DNA of 64,000 bases, from positions 1 through 64,000 of the forward strand of contig JAHLKC010000127.1 of assembly GCA_025449115.1 (NCBI GenBank), in the 5' to 3' direction. Positions 38,253-49,360 of this stretch are shown here, one piece after another. The translations under genes were made by a program, and so were the position numbers. Position 1 is the stretch's first letter, and the number at the start of each line of letters is the position of its first letter. The stretch is from Chytridium lagenaria. Taxonomy: Eukaryota; Chytridiomycota; Chytridiomycetes; Chytridiales; Chytridiaceae. Below the pieces are notes generated by a model. That model was given only the letters and a program-made list of their open reading frames with translations. It had not been told where the DNA came from and did not search any database.

Positions 38253-39629
38253 ATGTCCCAAGCCTTCCTTCTCCGCGCGGGTGAGTGTTTGCGCTGCTTG
38301 TTAGTGGTATATTCGTAAAGGCGTAGATGAACGAGGAGGGGAAGACGAGGAGGGAGGAGCACTTTGAAGGAATGTTTTGGGGTTCCAAGAAAGAATTCGT
38401 GGTGAAGGAAGGAAGGATGGCTGGGCTGCATCAGATACTATTTAAGACTTCAAATGAGAACTGGACGAAAGTGTATCAGAGCAATCTTCAGGTCCCAGGG
38501 TTATGTACCACACCCGTTGGGAGTCTCCTATCAGGGTATATCTGGACTCTGCTCTTCCCTATACATATCCTGTAAAGTATGTTAAAACCCGTACTAAAAC
38601 GAAGTCTCCTTCTTTTCAGCTAACACCTTGGTCTACTTCTTCTTCCTTGGCTCCGACGTCGCCACTTCGTACGGCGGTATTAACCTTGAAAAGTTTGAGA
38701 CCTACTTAGTGAGTACTTCCAAGCTTTTGAGTCGGGAGACATGTATTTCTTAGTTATCACTTATTTAGTAGTTGGGTCTATGATAATTTTTAGTGTCTAA
38801 CATGATTGATCATTTAGACCCCTGCTCCTTGGGCTCTATGGGCTTGGGTTGCCATTAACTTCCTCTTTGGAGGTTTCGTGATCTGGCAGTGGTTCCCAAA
38901 CACTGAGGAGATTGTTGAACATGGTGTCGGACCGTGGTTCGCCATCGCTGGTGTTTGGCTGCCGTCCAAGGTGCTCTCTGGGTAGGTCATTACCTTCTGT
39001 CGGATTCGGTTCTTCTGTATCTAAAAAAAACCATATTCATGTTCCTTTTGTTACTTAGGACTCAGACAAGCTTGTTCTCGCGACCATTGTGACCCTCCTC
39101 GCCTCCGGTGCCACCTCCCTCGCTTACTACAACCTCAACCGCAGCTACCCGGCGCAAACCTTCGCCCAGAATATCCTCGTCCACGCCCCCCATGTCCATG
39201 TTCCACGCCGGCCTCGTGTGCACCTTCTGGGTGACCTTCCTTGCCATTTTCACCACAGTCGAGGACCCCAGGAACCCCAGCGTCTTTGACATTATCCTTG
39301 TCCTTCTGGTCCAGATCAAGCTCGCTGCCACCGCTTCCGGCTACACTGAATGGCGCCACGAGAGCGGAGACGTTGCTGGATCCTCTGTCATTGCATGGTT
39401 CCTCTTTGCCGTGTCTGCCGGTCAGTCCTCCCCTTGGGTGTCTTGGCCCGCTTTCATTTTGGCGATCTATGTGGCAGTTCACGCCATCTTCCGTCCCGCC
39501 CACCACCACTTTGTGGCCGCGAGGAACAGTGAGCAAGACCCCCCTTCTCCGCGCTACTGGACTCCCGGTAACCCTCCCATTATCCCCCCTCAGAATACTC
39601 CTGAGGGCCAGGGTCTAAACGGAAATTGA
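38253..39629 (+). CDS. Multi-pass, Trp-rich membrane protein of unknown function
   Basis: The start (38253) gives MSQAFLLRA, then a gtgagt donor. Later exons encode MFWGSKKEFVVKEGRMAGLH, NTLVYFFFLGSDVATSYGGI, a Trp-rich helix PWALWAWVAINFLFGGFVIW, GVGPWFAIAGVWL, LVLATIVTLLASGATSLAYY, MSMFHAGLVCTFWVTFLAIF, FDIILVLLVQIKLAATASG, SVIAWFLFAVSAGQSSPWVS and FILAIYVAVHAIFRPAHHHF, ending with a Pro-rich cytosolic tail (stop 39627-39629). I count six or seven helices. Conserved Trp, Gly and His suggest a small transporter or ligand-binding membrane protein, but I cannot assign a family. Two one-base losses near 38965-38980 break the frame. Transcription diverges from the cyclase gene. Confidence 0.65.
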
Positions 39630-40412
39630 TAGAATATCACCTCTTTTCAAACTGGTTCAATCCTCAAACCTTCTTGCCTTTTTTCCGTCCCTTTTTTTTC
39701 GCCGGGACCTTGTTTTTGTTTAAGTTCTCTTATCTTTCCTCATTGAAGTTTTCGCTTCGTTGTCCCCTCTCTTCACTATACCGTCTGAATACGCTTCTTT
39801 ATTATTTTATTTTTTTTATTTCTTTGTTTTAGTCTATTTCTTGACACATCTTTTTACGAAATGGGTTTCTTCCCTCAAAAAATACACACTTTTCTCTGTA
39901 TCTTGCGTTGACCTTACTGCATCTCACAAATTTCGGGTGTTTTGGTAAGCTGATTAAATGTTTAGCCTTGATTCCGGCCGTATTTACGAATAAAAAACGA
40001 CATGAGTTGGGCGCAAGACTAAGGGTTGGCCGTAAGAGCATTGTGGAAGTTTTTCTGTCTAAAAGTCACGTTTAATTCACTTCTTAAAGGAGAGACCAGT
40101 AATAAAATAACGATCTTGGCCTCTGTCGTTTTAATTTTATTACTTGAAACAAATCGCTGCAAAATTTATAAATAGCAGATTGGAGTTGAGGAGTTACGGC
40201 TTCCAGTGCTTTATTTGTTTGTTTCACCCGGTACAACGCCATTGACCGCAGTGCAACCAATATGCTTTGCGGCCAACGACATCAACACGGTTAATATTTA
40301 CGCGGTACTTGATGCCTGGATGTATAAAGATGGGTGACAGGAAACGGATCCTTTCTGAATCCAAAAAAACATATCACACCGCCCACGCATACCCTTAACT
40401 TACACATATATC
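39630..40412. other. Intergenic, 3' UTR and promoter
   Basis: T-rich 3' region of the membrane-protein gene, then the promoter of the secreted-protein gene. No separate gene seen. Confidence 0.5.
40323..40328 (+). promoter_or_regulatory. TATA box of secreted-protein gene
   Basis: TATAAA lies 85 bases upstream of the start codon at 40413. The paralogue on the other strand has a TATA element in a comparable place. Confidence 0.5.
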
Positions 40413-41897
40413 ATGCACTTCACCAAACTCATCACTCTCGCCCTTTCCCTCGCTCTCTCCTCCTCCACCTTGGCCACCCCCGTCCCTCAAGCTCGTGGAG
40501 GTGCCGTCTCTTTCGCCTCTGTCGACATCTCCCGTCTTGCAGGAAATGGTCAAGCTGCTGCTGCCGCCGCTCAACGCACTTGTCCTTCCAGCGACGGTGC
40601 CGCCCTTCTTGAACAGAAACGTCGTGCAGCTGAAGACGCTGAGACTGGTATCTTCAACCCAGCCATCGCCAACGCCCCTAAACGCAGCGACTCGTGCAGC
40701 CATTCAGTGTCAAAAGGATCGCAACAAGGTCCTCAAGAATACCTGTCAACTCGTCAAGGCTCAACTTCAGAATGACGCGGCTCAGATTGCTGAGAACACG
40801 AAACAGGTTGCAAAGAACACTGGAGACGTGACAGCTAGGTGTGCAAACGTGAACACTGCTTGTTCATTGGCGCTGGTGGTGCCGCCGCTCCTGCCCCTGC
40901 CCCGGCTCCTGCCCCTGCTCCTGCTCCTGCTCCTGCTGCTCCTCGACCCCCGCGAACAACAATAACAACAACAACAACAACAACAATAACGGTAACGGCA
41001 ACAACGGCGGAAAGGTCTCCTTCGCCTCTGTCGACATCTCCCGTCTTGCAGGAAATGGTCAAGCTGCTGCTGCCGCCGCTCAACGCACTTGTCCTTCCAG
41101 CGACGGTGCCGCCCTTCTTGAACAGAAAACGTCGTGCAGCTGAAGACGCCGAGACCGGTATCTTCAACCCAGCCATCGCCAACGCCCCTAATGCAGCAAC
41201 TCGTGCGGCTATTCAGTGTCAGAAGGATCGTAACAAGGTCCTCAAGAACACATGTCAACTCGTCAAGGCTCAACTTCAGAATGACGCGGCTCAGATTGCG
41301 GAGAACACGAAACAGGTTGCAAAGAACACTGGAGACGTGACAGCTAGGTGTGCAAACGTGAACACTGCCTTGTTCATTGGCGCTGGTGGTGCCGCCGCTC
41401 CTGCCCCTGCCCCGGCTCCTGCCCCTGCCCCTGCTCCCGCCCCCGCCCCTGCCCCTGCTCCCGCCCCCGCCCCTGCCCCTGCTCCGGCTCCTGCTCCAGC
41501 ACCTCCTGCCAACAACAACAACGCGGGCGCCATCAACTTTGCCGCAGTCGACATTTCCAAAGAAGACGGTGACGGCCAAGCTGCTCTCCAAAACGCCGCC
41601 GATATCTGCCCCTCGAGCGATGGTGCGGTCGTTCTCGAACAAAAGCGTCGTGTAGCTGAAGACGCTGAAAAGACCAAATTCAACCCTGCCATCGCCGCAG
41701 CGCCAAACGCTGCAACTCGGGCTGCGATTCAATGCCAGAAGGACCGTAACAAGGTTCTCAAGAACCACTGTCAACTCGTTAAGGCTCAGCTGCAAAATGA
41801 TGCGGCTCAGATTGCTGAGAACACTAAGCAGTTGAATAAGAACAGTGGGGATGTGACGGCGAGATGTGCGAATGTGAACACTGCATTGTTTATTTAA
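40413..41897 (+). CDS. Secreted three-module Cys-containing protein
   Basis: An N-terminal signal peptide (MHFTKLITLALSLALSSS, then LATPVPQAR) is followed by three copies of a module of about 120 residues. Each module starts (G/K)xVSFASVDISR or INFAAVDISK, then TCPSSDGAALLEQKRRAAEDA, FNPAIANAPNAATRAAIQCQ, KDRNKVLKNTCQLVKAQLQ, NDAAQIAENTKQ and TGDVTARCANVNTALFI. Four Cys per module suggest two disulphides. Modules 1 and 2 are joined by an Ala-Pro run plus a poly-Asn/Gly stretch, modules 2 and 3 by a long Ala-Pro repeat (about 41390-41510). The frame is intact from 40839 to the stop; module 1 carries one extra A near 40680 and one lost C near 40859. The KDRNKVLK core resembles small secreted proteins of other fungi, function unknown. 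An extracellular or wall role is likely. Confidence 0.8.
41395..41510 (+). repeat. Ala-Pro coding minisatellite
   Basis: Tandem GCCCCTGCTCCC-type 6- to 12-mers encode an (Ala-Pro)n linker of about 38 residues between modules 2 and 3. A shorter version (about 40897-40940) separates modules 1 and 2. Such runs are prone to length change. Confidence 0.8.
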
Positions 41898-42592
41898 GAT
41901 TTCAAGTTTTTTAAGTGTTCAATACCTCTAGCGATTTTTTGTTCAATTTATATATACGGTTCTTTTCGTCGTTTGTCGGTCTCGGTTCTTCTTTTCTCAT
42001 TCGCGGTGTTTCCTTCTCACTTCTTTGTGCATTTGTCTACAAATATACAATGAACGTTTAACATCAAAAAGTCTTGTCTCTGCAACAGTTGTCTTTTTTT
42101 CTTTCTCTGGTACTGAATATGATGAATGTAAATTCACAATTTACTCAAGCCCCCAGAAGTTCACATGGTTTTAGAACCAAAGAAGCTTTAGAAGTGAATG
42201 TTAATATTTCAGGGTAAAGTACATACTAAACCAGTGGGAGCATTCATGCGGCCGGTCTTTTTAATTACCGAGGCTGCATGAAATTTTGGAGCCACAATGA
42301 ACGACGCGCTGCAGAGAAGTAGGATCAAAAAGTCTATCTACTAAGGCTTTGTCACATCGTGTTTTTCTTTATGCCTAGAGAGTTCCTGAGCCGCCCCCAA
42401 TGAAAGTGCAGTGCTCTGCGAGTCGATGTCTTATATTTTTATCTAAACTCTGCAGCTGATAGAAATAAATCGACTAAGGGCAAAGAATGGCAGACATATA
42501 TGAAGATAACGGTATCCCGGCTCGATGTATTTACATGTAAAAAAAACTACAAAAATATATACCAAAAAAACAAAAACAAACTCCCATGTCGA
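41898..42592. other. Intergenic between convergent paralogues
   Basis: Holds the two facing 3' UTRs. No gene seen. Confidence 0.5.
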
Positions 42593-43522
42593 TCAAATAA
42601 AAAACGCCGTGTTTACATTTGCACATCTAGAGGTCACATCTCCCGTATTCTTCACCAGCTGCTTCGTATTCTCATCAATCTTCCTTGATCATTCTGAAGC
42701 TGAGCCTTCACAAGTTGACAATGGTTTTTCAAGACCTTATTCCTATCTTTCTGACACTGAATCGCCGCCTTTGCATCAGCGTTCGAGGCAGCAGCAATAG
42801 CAGGGTTAAATTTCGTCTTTTCAGCGTCTTCGGCGACACGACGCTTTTCTTCAAGAACGGCGGGAGAGTCACTGGAGGGACAGATGCGTTGAGCTGCGGA
42901 CCGAGCGGCCTGACCGTTACCATTTTGACGGGATATATCGACCGATGCGAATGAGACGGAGCCGCCTCCACGGATATTGTTGGAGGCCGCGTTGTTGCGA
43001 GGTGGAGTGGGGTTGTTGTTGTTCCGAGATGGAGGTTGAGCTGGTGCCGGATTACGAGCAGGAGCACGCCCGCCAATAAATAAAGATGTATCCACGTTGG
43101 CACACCTTGACGTGACGTCTGCGATATTTTTTAAGCTGCTTGTTGTTTGAATCGATCTGTCCTTGATCCCTCTGCAACTGTGCCTTCACGAGTTGGCAGT
43201 GGTTCTTGAGGACTTTGTTGCGATCTTTTTGGCATTGAATAGCGGCTTTTGCGGCTGCATTTGACGCAGATGCGATAGCAGGATTAAAGAGGTTGATTTC
43301 GGCGTCTTCAGCGACGCGACGCTTGGATTCAAGGACGGTGGGAGAGTCGCTTGAGGGACAGATAGAGCGGGCTGCGGAAAGAGAGGATTGGCCGTTGCCA
43401 GGTTGACGGGAGATATCGACCGAGGCAAATGAGACGGCGCCGTTTCTGGATTGGGGGACGGGTGTGGCGAGAGTGGAGGTGAGGAAAATGAGAATAAGGG
43501 TGGTGAGTTTAGTGGACTGCAT
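42593..43522 (-). CDS. Secreted two-module Cys-containing protein, paralogue
   Basis: The same architecture as the plus-strand gene it faces. A signal peptide (MQSTKLTTLILIFLTSTLA, then TPVPQSR) is followed by two modules: VSFASVDISRQPGNGQSS, SICPSSDSPTVLESKRRVAE, NAAAKAAIQCQKDRNKVL and KNHCQLVKAQLQRDQGQI in the first; VSFASVDISRQNGNGQAAR and KTKFNPAIAAASNADAKA in the second. The linker is Asn/Pro-rich (about 42965-43080) instead of Ala-Pro. Each module has the same four-Cys spacing. Frame breaks near 43120 (poly-T/A run) and 42680 are one base each. Past the second, the frame ends NTGDVTSRCANVNTAFFI-stop at 42593, matching the end of the other gene. Its modules are closer to module 3 of the plus-strand gene (KNHCQ, KTKFNPAIAAA) than to modules 1 and 2. 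Confidence 0.78.
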
Positions 43523-44247
43523 AGTTGGGAGAATAGTTGATGTTGGTTATGATCAGGACATTACCTCCTTTTATACGTAGTCGAGACTGAATTATCTTTT
43601 AATTTCCGGCCGATTGTTCTTAATTGAAACAGTACGGAGTGTAAATATACTTCTTCAGTTAAACCATTCAATGCTTTCCTTTGAACTTTTGAAACAAATT
43701 ATGAAATTAAAAAGCCCTCGTTTGGTGTCTAAATTTATCAGATTACGTTTTTAACGTATTGCAAAAAGGTACTTCGCGCGCCAAATCGTGTCCATATACC
43801 TTTAATGCATTTAACAACCAAATTCATAATCATCACCCTTCCCATCTCGCCCTTAACGGCAATAAAAATATGGAACAATGTGGAACAACATGACTCTCTC
43901 ACTGTCACTAACAAGGCTGTCAATTACCTAAGTACATCATCTTTCTCCAACCCATGGTTTCATGATAACACCTTTTATCGCCAACGACAATCCATGGAAG
44001 ATTCAGATGAGCCGCCAGAAATACACATTTCTGTATAGTCCGATGTTTCCGTAACAAATGACCCACCTAGTGTTCCTATTGCAGTAATACCATTATCCAA
44101 CCTCCTGTCTCCATCGGCGTCGTAGTGACTTACGATGAATGTGAAGAAGATACGTGCTAGACCTACCGTGCTTCACAAGTCTTCACCTTCACATTCTACT
44201 CCTCGTCCTCCTCCTCCTCAGCAGAGGCCTTCGAGCTCTGCTCCAAA
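43523..44247. other. Promoter plus possible small exon
   Basis: Begins with the promoter of the minus-strand secreted gene. From 43994 a short frame (MEDSDEPPEIHIS) and, in the same frame, MNVKKIRARPTVLHKSSPSH with a Pro-rich piece from 44135 look mildly protein-like and run directly into the satellite array. They may be the first exons of a gene disrupted by the repeats. Confidence is low. Confidence 0.3.
43569..43575 (-). promoter_or_regulatory. TATA box of the minus-strand secreted gene
   Basis: TATAAAA on the minus strand, 47 bases upstream of the ATG at 43522. Confidence 0.5.
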
Positions 44248-45500
44248 ACTCGTAAAAACCCCACAAAAAACGAATCACATCAATCCCCATTTCCACCAAA
44301 CTGCGAACGAGGAAGAAGTGTGGGCGGCAATCACGCATCCTACTCACAAAAAGACGGGTTACAGGAGCACCACCAAGAAAAAGGGACAAAAAAAAAAGAA
44401 AATTCACGTCCACATCTCCATCCCCAAACCTCGTAAAAAACCCCCCCAAAAAACGAATCACACCATTCCAAATCCCCATTTCCACCAAAAACGCGAACGA
44501 GGGAAGAGGATGTGGGCGCATCACGCATCCTTCCCACAAATAAAACGCGTTACAGGAGAACCACCAAGAAAAATAACGCCAAACAAAAAGAATATATTCA
44601 CGTCCACATCTCCATCCCAAACCTCGTAAAAACCCCCCACAAAAAACGAATCACATCATTCCAAATCCCCGTTTTCCACCAAAACGCGAACGAGGGAAGA
44701 GGGTGTGGGTGGCATCACGCATCGTTTCCACAAAAAACAGGTTACAGGAGAACCACCAAGAAAAATAACGCCAAAACAAAAAGAATATATTCACGTCCAC
44801 ATCTCCATCCCAAACCTCGTAAAAAAACCCCCCCAAAAAACGAATCACACCATTCCAAATCCCCATTTCCACCAAAAACGCGAACGAGGAAGAGGTGTGG
44901 GCGGCATCACGCATTGTTTCCACAAAAAAACAGGTTACAGGAGCACCACCAAGAAAAATAACGCAAAAAAAAAGGAATACATTAACGTCCACATCTCCAT
45001 CCCAAACCTCGTAAAAAAACCCCACAAAAAAACGAATCACATCATTCCAAATCCCCATTTTCCACCAAACCGCGAACGAGGGAAGAGGGTGTGGGCGGCA
45101 TCACGCATTGTTTCCACAAAAAAACAGGTTACAGGAGCACCACCAAGAAAAATAACGCAAAAAAAAAGGAATACATTAACGTCCACATCTCCATCCCAAA
45201 CCTCGTAAAAAACCCCACAAAAAACGAATCACATCATTCCAAATCCCCATTTTCCACCAAACCGCGAACGAGGGAAGAGGGTGTGGGCGGCATCACGCAT
45301 TGTTCCACAAAAAAACAGGTTACAGGAGCACCACCAAGAAAAATAACGCAAAAAAAAAGGAATACATTAACGTCCACATCTCCATCCCAAACCTCGTAAA
45401 AAAACCCCACAAAAAACGAATCACATCATTCCAAACCCCTTTTCCCACCAAACCGCGAACGAGGGAAGAGGGTGTGGGCGGCATCACGCATCGTTTTAAC
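44248..45500. repeat. Tandem array A, about 192-bp unit, about 6.5 copies
   Basis: The marker CTCGTAAAAA recurs at about 44248, 44430, 44622, 44815, 45008, 45200 and 45391, spacing 181-194 bases. Each unit also carries aatcacatcattcc, gcgaacgagg, ggcatcacgcat, ggttacaggagcaccaccaa and tccacatctccatcccaaa in fixed order. Units differ mainly in homopolymer lengths. The plus strand is strongly A/C-rich. The unit is 64 codons long when homopolymers allow, so long frames appear (HVHISIPNLVKK), but they shift between copies and I do not regard them as genes. Confidence 0.92.
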
Positions 45501-48072
45501 AGGTTACAGGAGCAACACCAAGAAAAAAGATACTTCTCGCTAATTTCAAAAAAAACAAACACTTTATCCAAAACCCCCACCAAAACACTCCTAAAAATAA
45601 TATATCGTCTACATCTCCATGACCAAAACCTCTCCGTAAAGGAAAACATCTGAACCCCAACCCAAAAAAAATCACATCAAAAAATGAACAAAAAAAGAGG
45701 AAGGAAGCGACGGCCATCACCAGCGTTTATCTTAAAAACGCGTTACATCAGCAACAACAAAAAGAGGAACGTAAAAGAGAGAAAAAACATAAAACGCTAT
45801 CAAGAAAATGGAGATTGGCGCCACAATAAATTCCCAAAAAAAAAAACACTTTATCCAAACCCCCCACCAAAACATTCCTAAAAAAATGTATCGTCTACAT
45901 CTCCATGACCAAAAACTCTACGTAAAGGAAACATCTGAAACCCAAACCAAAAAAAAAATCACATCAAAAAATGAACAAAAAGAGGAAGGAACCGACGGCC
46001 ATCACCAGCGTTTATCTTAAAACGCGTTACATCAGCACCAACAAAAAGAGGAACGTAAAAGAGAAAAAAAACATAAAACGCTATCAAGAAAATGGAGATT
46101 GGCGCTACAATCCCAAAAAAAGCACTTTATCCAAAACCCCCCACCAAAACATTCCTAAAATAATATACCGTCTACATCTCCATGACCAAAACCTCTCCAT
46201 AAAGGAAACATCTGAACCCAACCCAAAAAAAAAATCACATCAAAAAATGAACAAAAAAGGAGGAAGGAAGCGACGCCATCACCATCGTTTATCTTAAAAC
46301 GCGGTATATCAGCAACAACAAAAAGAGGAACGTAAAAGAGAGAAAAAACATAAAACGCTATCGAGAAAATGGAGATGGGCGCTACAATAACTTCCCAAAA
46401 AAAGCACTTTATCCAAACCCCCCACCAAAACATTCCTAAAATATATATGTCTACATCTCCATGACCAAAACCTCTCCATAAAGGAAACATCTGAACCCCA
46501 ACCCAAAAAAAAAATCACATCAAAAAATGAACAAAAAAGGAGGAAGGAAGTGACGGCCATCACCAGCGTTTATCTTAAAACACGTTACATCAGCAACAAC
46601 AAAAAGAGGAACGTAAAAGAGAGAAAAAACATAAAACGCTATCAAGAAAATGGAGATTGGCGCTACAATCCCAAAAAAAGCACTTTATCCAAACCCCCCC
46701 CGAAAACATTCCTAAAAATTCACGTCTACATCTCCATGAACAAAAACTCTCCATAAAGGAAACATCTGAACCCCGAACGAATAAAAAATCACATCAAAAT
46801 ATGAAAAAAAGAGGAGGAAGGAAGCGACAGCCATCACCAGCGTTTACCTTAAAACGCGTCATATCATCAACAACAAAAAGAACGTAAAAGAGAGAAAAAA
46901 CATAAAACGCTATCAAGAAAATAGAGATTGGCGCTACAATAACTTCCCAAAAAAACAAGCACTTCACCCAAACCCCACGAACACATTCCTAAAAATATAT
47001 TGTCTACATCTCCATGAACAAAACCTCTCCGTAAAGGAAACATCTGAACACCCAACCAAAAAAAAAAATCACATCAAAAAAAGAACAAAAAAGAGAGGAA
47101 GGAAGCGACGGCCATCACCAGCGTTTATCTTAAAACGCGTTACATCATCAACAACAAAAAGAGGAACGTAAAAGAGAGAAAAAACATAAATCGCTATCGA
47201 GAAAATGGAGATGGGCGCTACAATCCCAAAAAAAAAAACTTTATCCAAACCCCCCCCCGAAAACATTCCTAAAATGTATCGTCTACATCTCCATGAACAA
47301 AACCTCTACGTAAAGGAAACATCTGAAAACCAAATCACACCAAAAAATGAAAAAAAAGAGGAAGGAAGTGACGGCTATCACCAGCGTTTATCTTAAAACG
47401 CGTTATATCAGCAACAACAAAAAGAGGAACGTAAAAGAGAGAAAGATAAAATAACAAAACATAAAACGCATCGAGAAAAATGGAGATTGAAGAATTAGCA
47501 CTATAATAATTTCACAAAAAAAAACAGCACTTTATCCAAAACCACGAACATGTTTCTAAAAAAATACATTGTCTACATCTGCATGAACAAAAACTCTACG
47601 TAAAGGAAATATCTGAAAAACAACCAGATCACATCAAAAAATGGGAAATAAAAAGAGAGGAAGCGATGCCATCACCAGCGTCTTCATCTTAAAACGCGTT
47701 ATATCAGCAACAACAACAAAAAGAGGAACGAAAAAGAGAGAAAGTTAAAAGAAAAAGAAAAAAGAAGAAAAAACAAAAAGAATAAACAAGAAGAAAAAAA
47801 ACAACGTAAAACGCATCAAGAAAATGGAGATTGAATAATTGGCACTATAATAATTTCACAAATAAAAAGCACTTTATCCAAACTCCCACGAACATATTTC
47901 TAAAAAAATATATTGTCTACATCTCCATAAACAAAAACTCTACGTAAAGGAAATATCTGAAAACCAAACAACAAAAAAAAAAAAACAGATCACATCAAAA
48001 ATGAAAAAAAAAGAGAGAGGAAGGAACCGACGCCATCACGCGTTTCCATCTTAAAACGCGTTATGTCAACAA
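45500..48072. repeat. Tandem array B, about 280-bp unit, 8-9 copies
   Basis: The marker aaaacgctatc (or aaaacgcatc) recurs at about 45791, 46075, 46352, 46633, 46904, 47188, 47463 and 47808, spacing 271-284 bases, with the last interval about 345. Each unit carries ggccatcaccagcgtttat, aaaacgcgttacatcagcaa, aaaagaggaacgtaaaagag, atggagattggcgc, tttatccaaa and ctacatctccatga in fixed order. Copies become more degenerate toward 48 kb. The plus strand is again A/C-rich. Several blocks match array A in the same order. Confidence 0.92.
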
Positions 48073-48293
48073 CAACAAAAAGAGGAACGTAAAAGAGAGA
48101 GAAAAAAAAAAAACATAACAAAAAAAACAAAAACAAATCGAAATACAACGAAATAAAAAACGAAAAAAAAAACATATCATCGACACAAAAAACCAAACCA
48201 CAAATAACCATATACCATAAAAAAAAAAAAACATCCAAAAAAAAATCGGATCAAAAAATCGGTTAAAAAAAAAAAACACGCACAAAAAAACCA
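48073..48293. other. A-rich decay zone of array B
   Basis: Extremely A-rich sequence (long A runs broken by C) with no intact repeat unit, between the last unit of array B and the stop codon of the zinc-finger gene. Confidence 0.6.
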
Positions 48294-49329
48294 TCACTCC
48301 TCAAACCCCCCCCTCCCCCCCTCCCTCTCCCTCCTCCTCTCCTCAACCTTCAAATGCCTCAACCTCGCATCACTCCTCGCAAACCTCGTCCCACACCACT
48401 CACACACATACCGTTTCCCCTTCACCCCCTCCTCCTCCTCCTCCCGTCCCCCCCTCCCATCCACACAATGCACACTCCGTCGATGTCTCTGCAAATCATG
48501 ACTCCTCGCAAACCTCAACGGACAATCAACGCACCCAAAAGGTCGATCATGGGTATGCGCGCTCCGAATATGCGCGTCAAGGTTCGATCGCCGTGTGAAC
48601 CGTCGTGGACAGGGTGTGGTGGCGTCCGTGTAGGGGCAGGCGAAATGACGGGGATGGCGGGTGGCACGTTCGGTGGGGGGGTGGTGTGGGGTTGTCGAGT
48701 TCGAGTTTAATGGTTGGAGGGGGGAGGAGACGGGGACGGCCGCGTTTCTTTTTAGGGGTTGGGGAGGGTGGTGACGTTTTGTGGTGGGGTGGAGGGGTTG
48801 GGGTCGGAATCAGAGTGGGAGGAGGTGTCGTTGTTGTTGTCGTCGTTGTCGTCTTCGTTGGAGGAGGAGTCCGAGTCGGAGGTTTGGGGTTTTTTGGCGG
48901 AGCGGGGGAGGCTTTGACGGTGGAGGCGCGGAGGGAGCGACGACGAGGTGGGGAGGGGGAGGTTTCGAGGGGAGGGTCTGGAAAGACGATAAAGGAGGGT
49001 GGGTTGTCTGTTTCTAAAGGGAGGGGGAGGAGGAGGGGCGTTGTTGGTGGAGAGGAGGTTGTGGAGGTTGTTGAATGTCTTGAGGGGTTGGGGCGGTGAT
49101 GGAGAGCGTGGACATGGAAGAGGAGGAGGTTTCAGGGGAGACGGCTGTGACGAGTGGTGGTGGAGGGGTATGGGGGTTGATGAGGGCGGAGAGAAGGAGA
49201 CGGAATCTGTGATGCAACGTTGAAAAAGGGGGTGGTCTTCTGAAAAGAATGTGGGGACAGAGACGGTAGAGTCGTTTGGATCGGTAGGTTGTTGCTGTTG
49301 TTGTTGTTGTTGTTGTTGTTGCTGTTGTA

Positions 49330-49360
<31 letters not shown>

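Noticed and set aside
44135..45653. Long open frames across the satellite array as a repeat-containing protein gene
   Set aside because: Frames shift from copy to copy with homopolymer length, occur on both strands, and encode only the A/C-rich repeat.
45684..48297. Open frames in array B on both strands
   Set aside because: They are products of low-complexity sequence lacking stops; composition is Lys/Asn or Phe/Leu only, with no motif.
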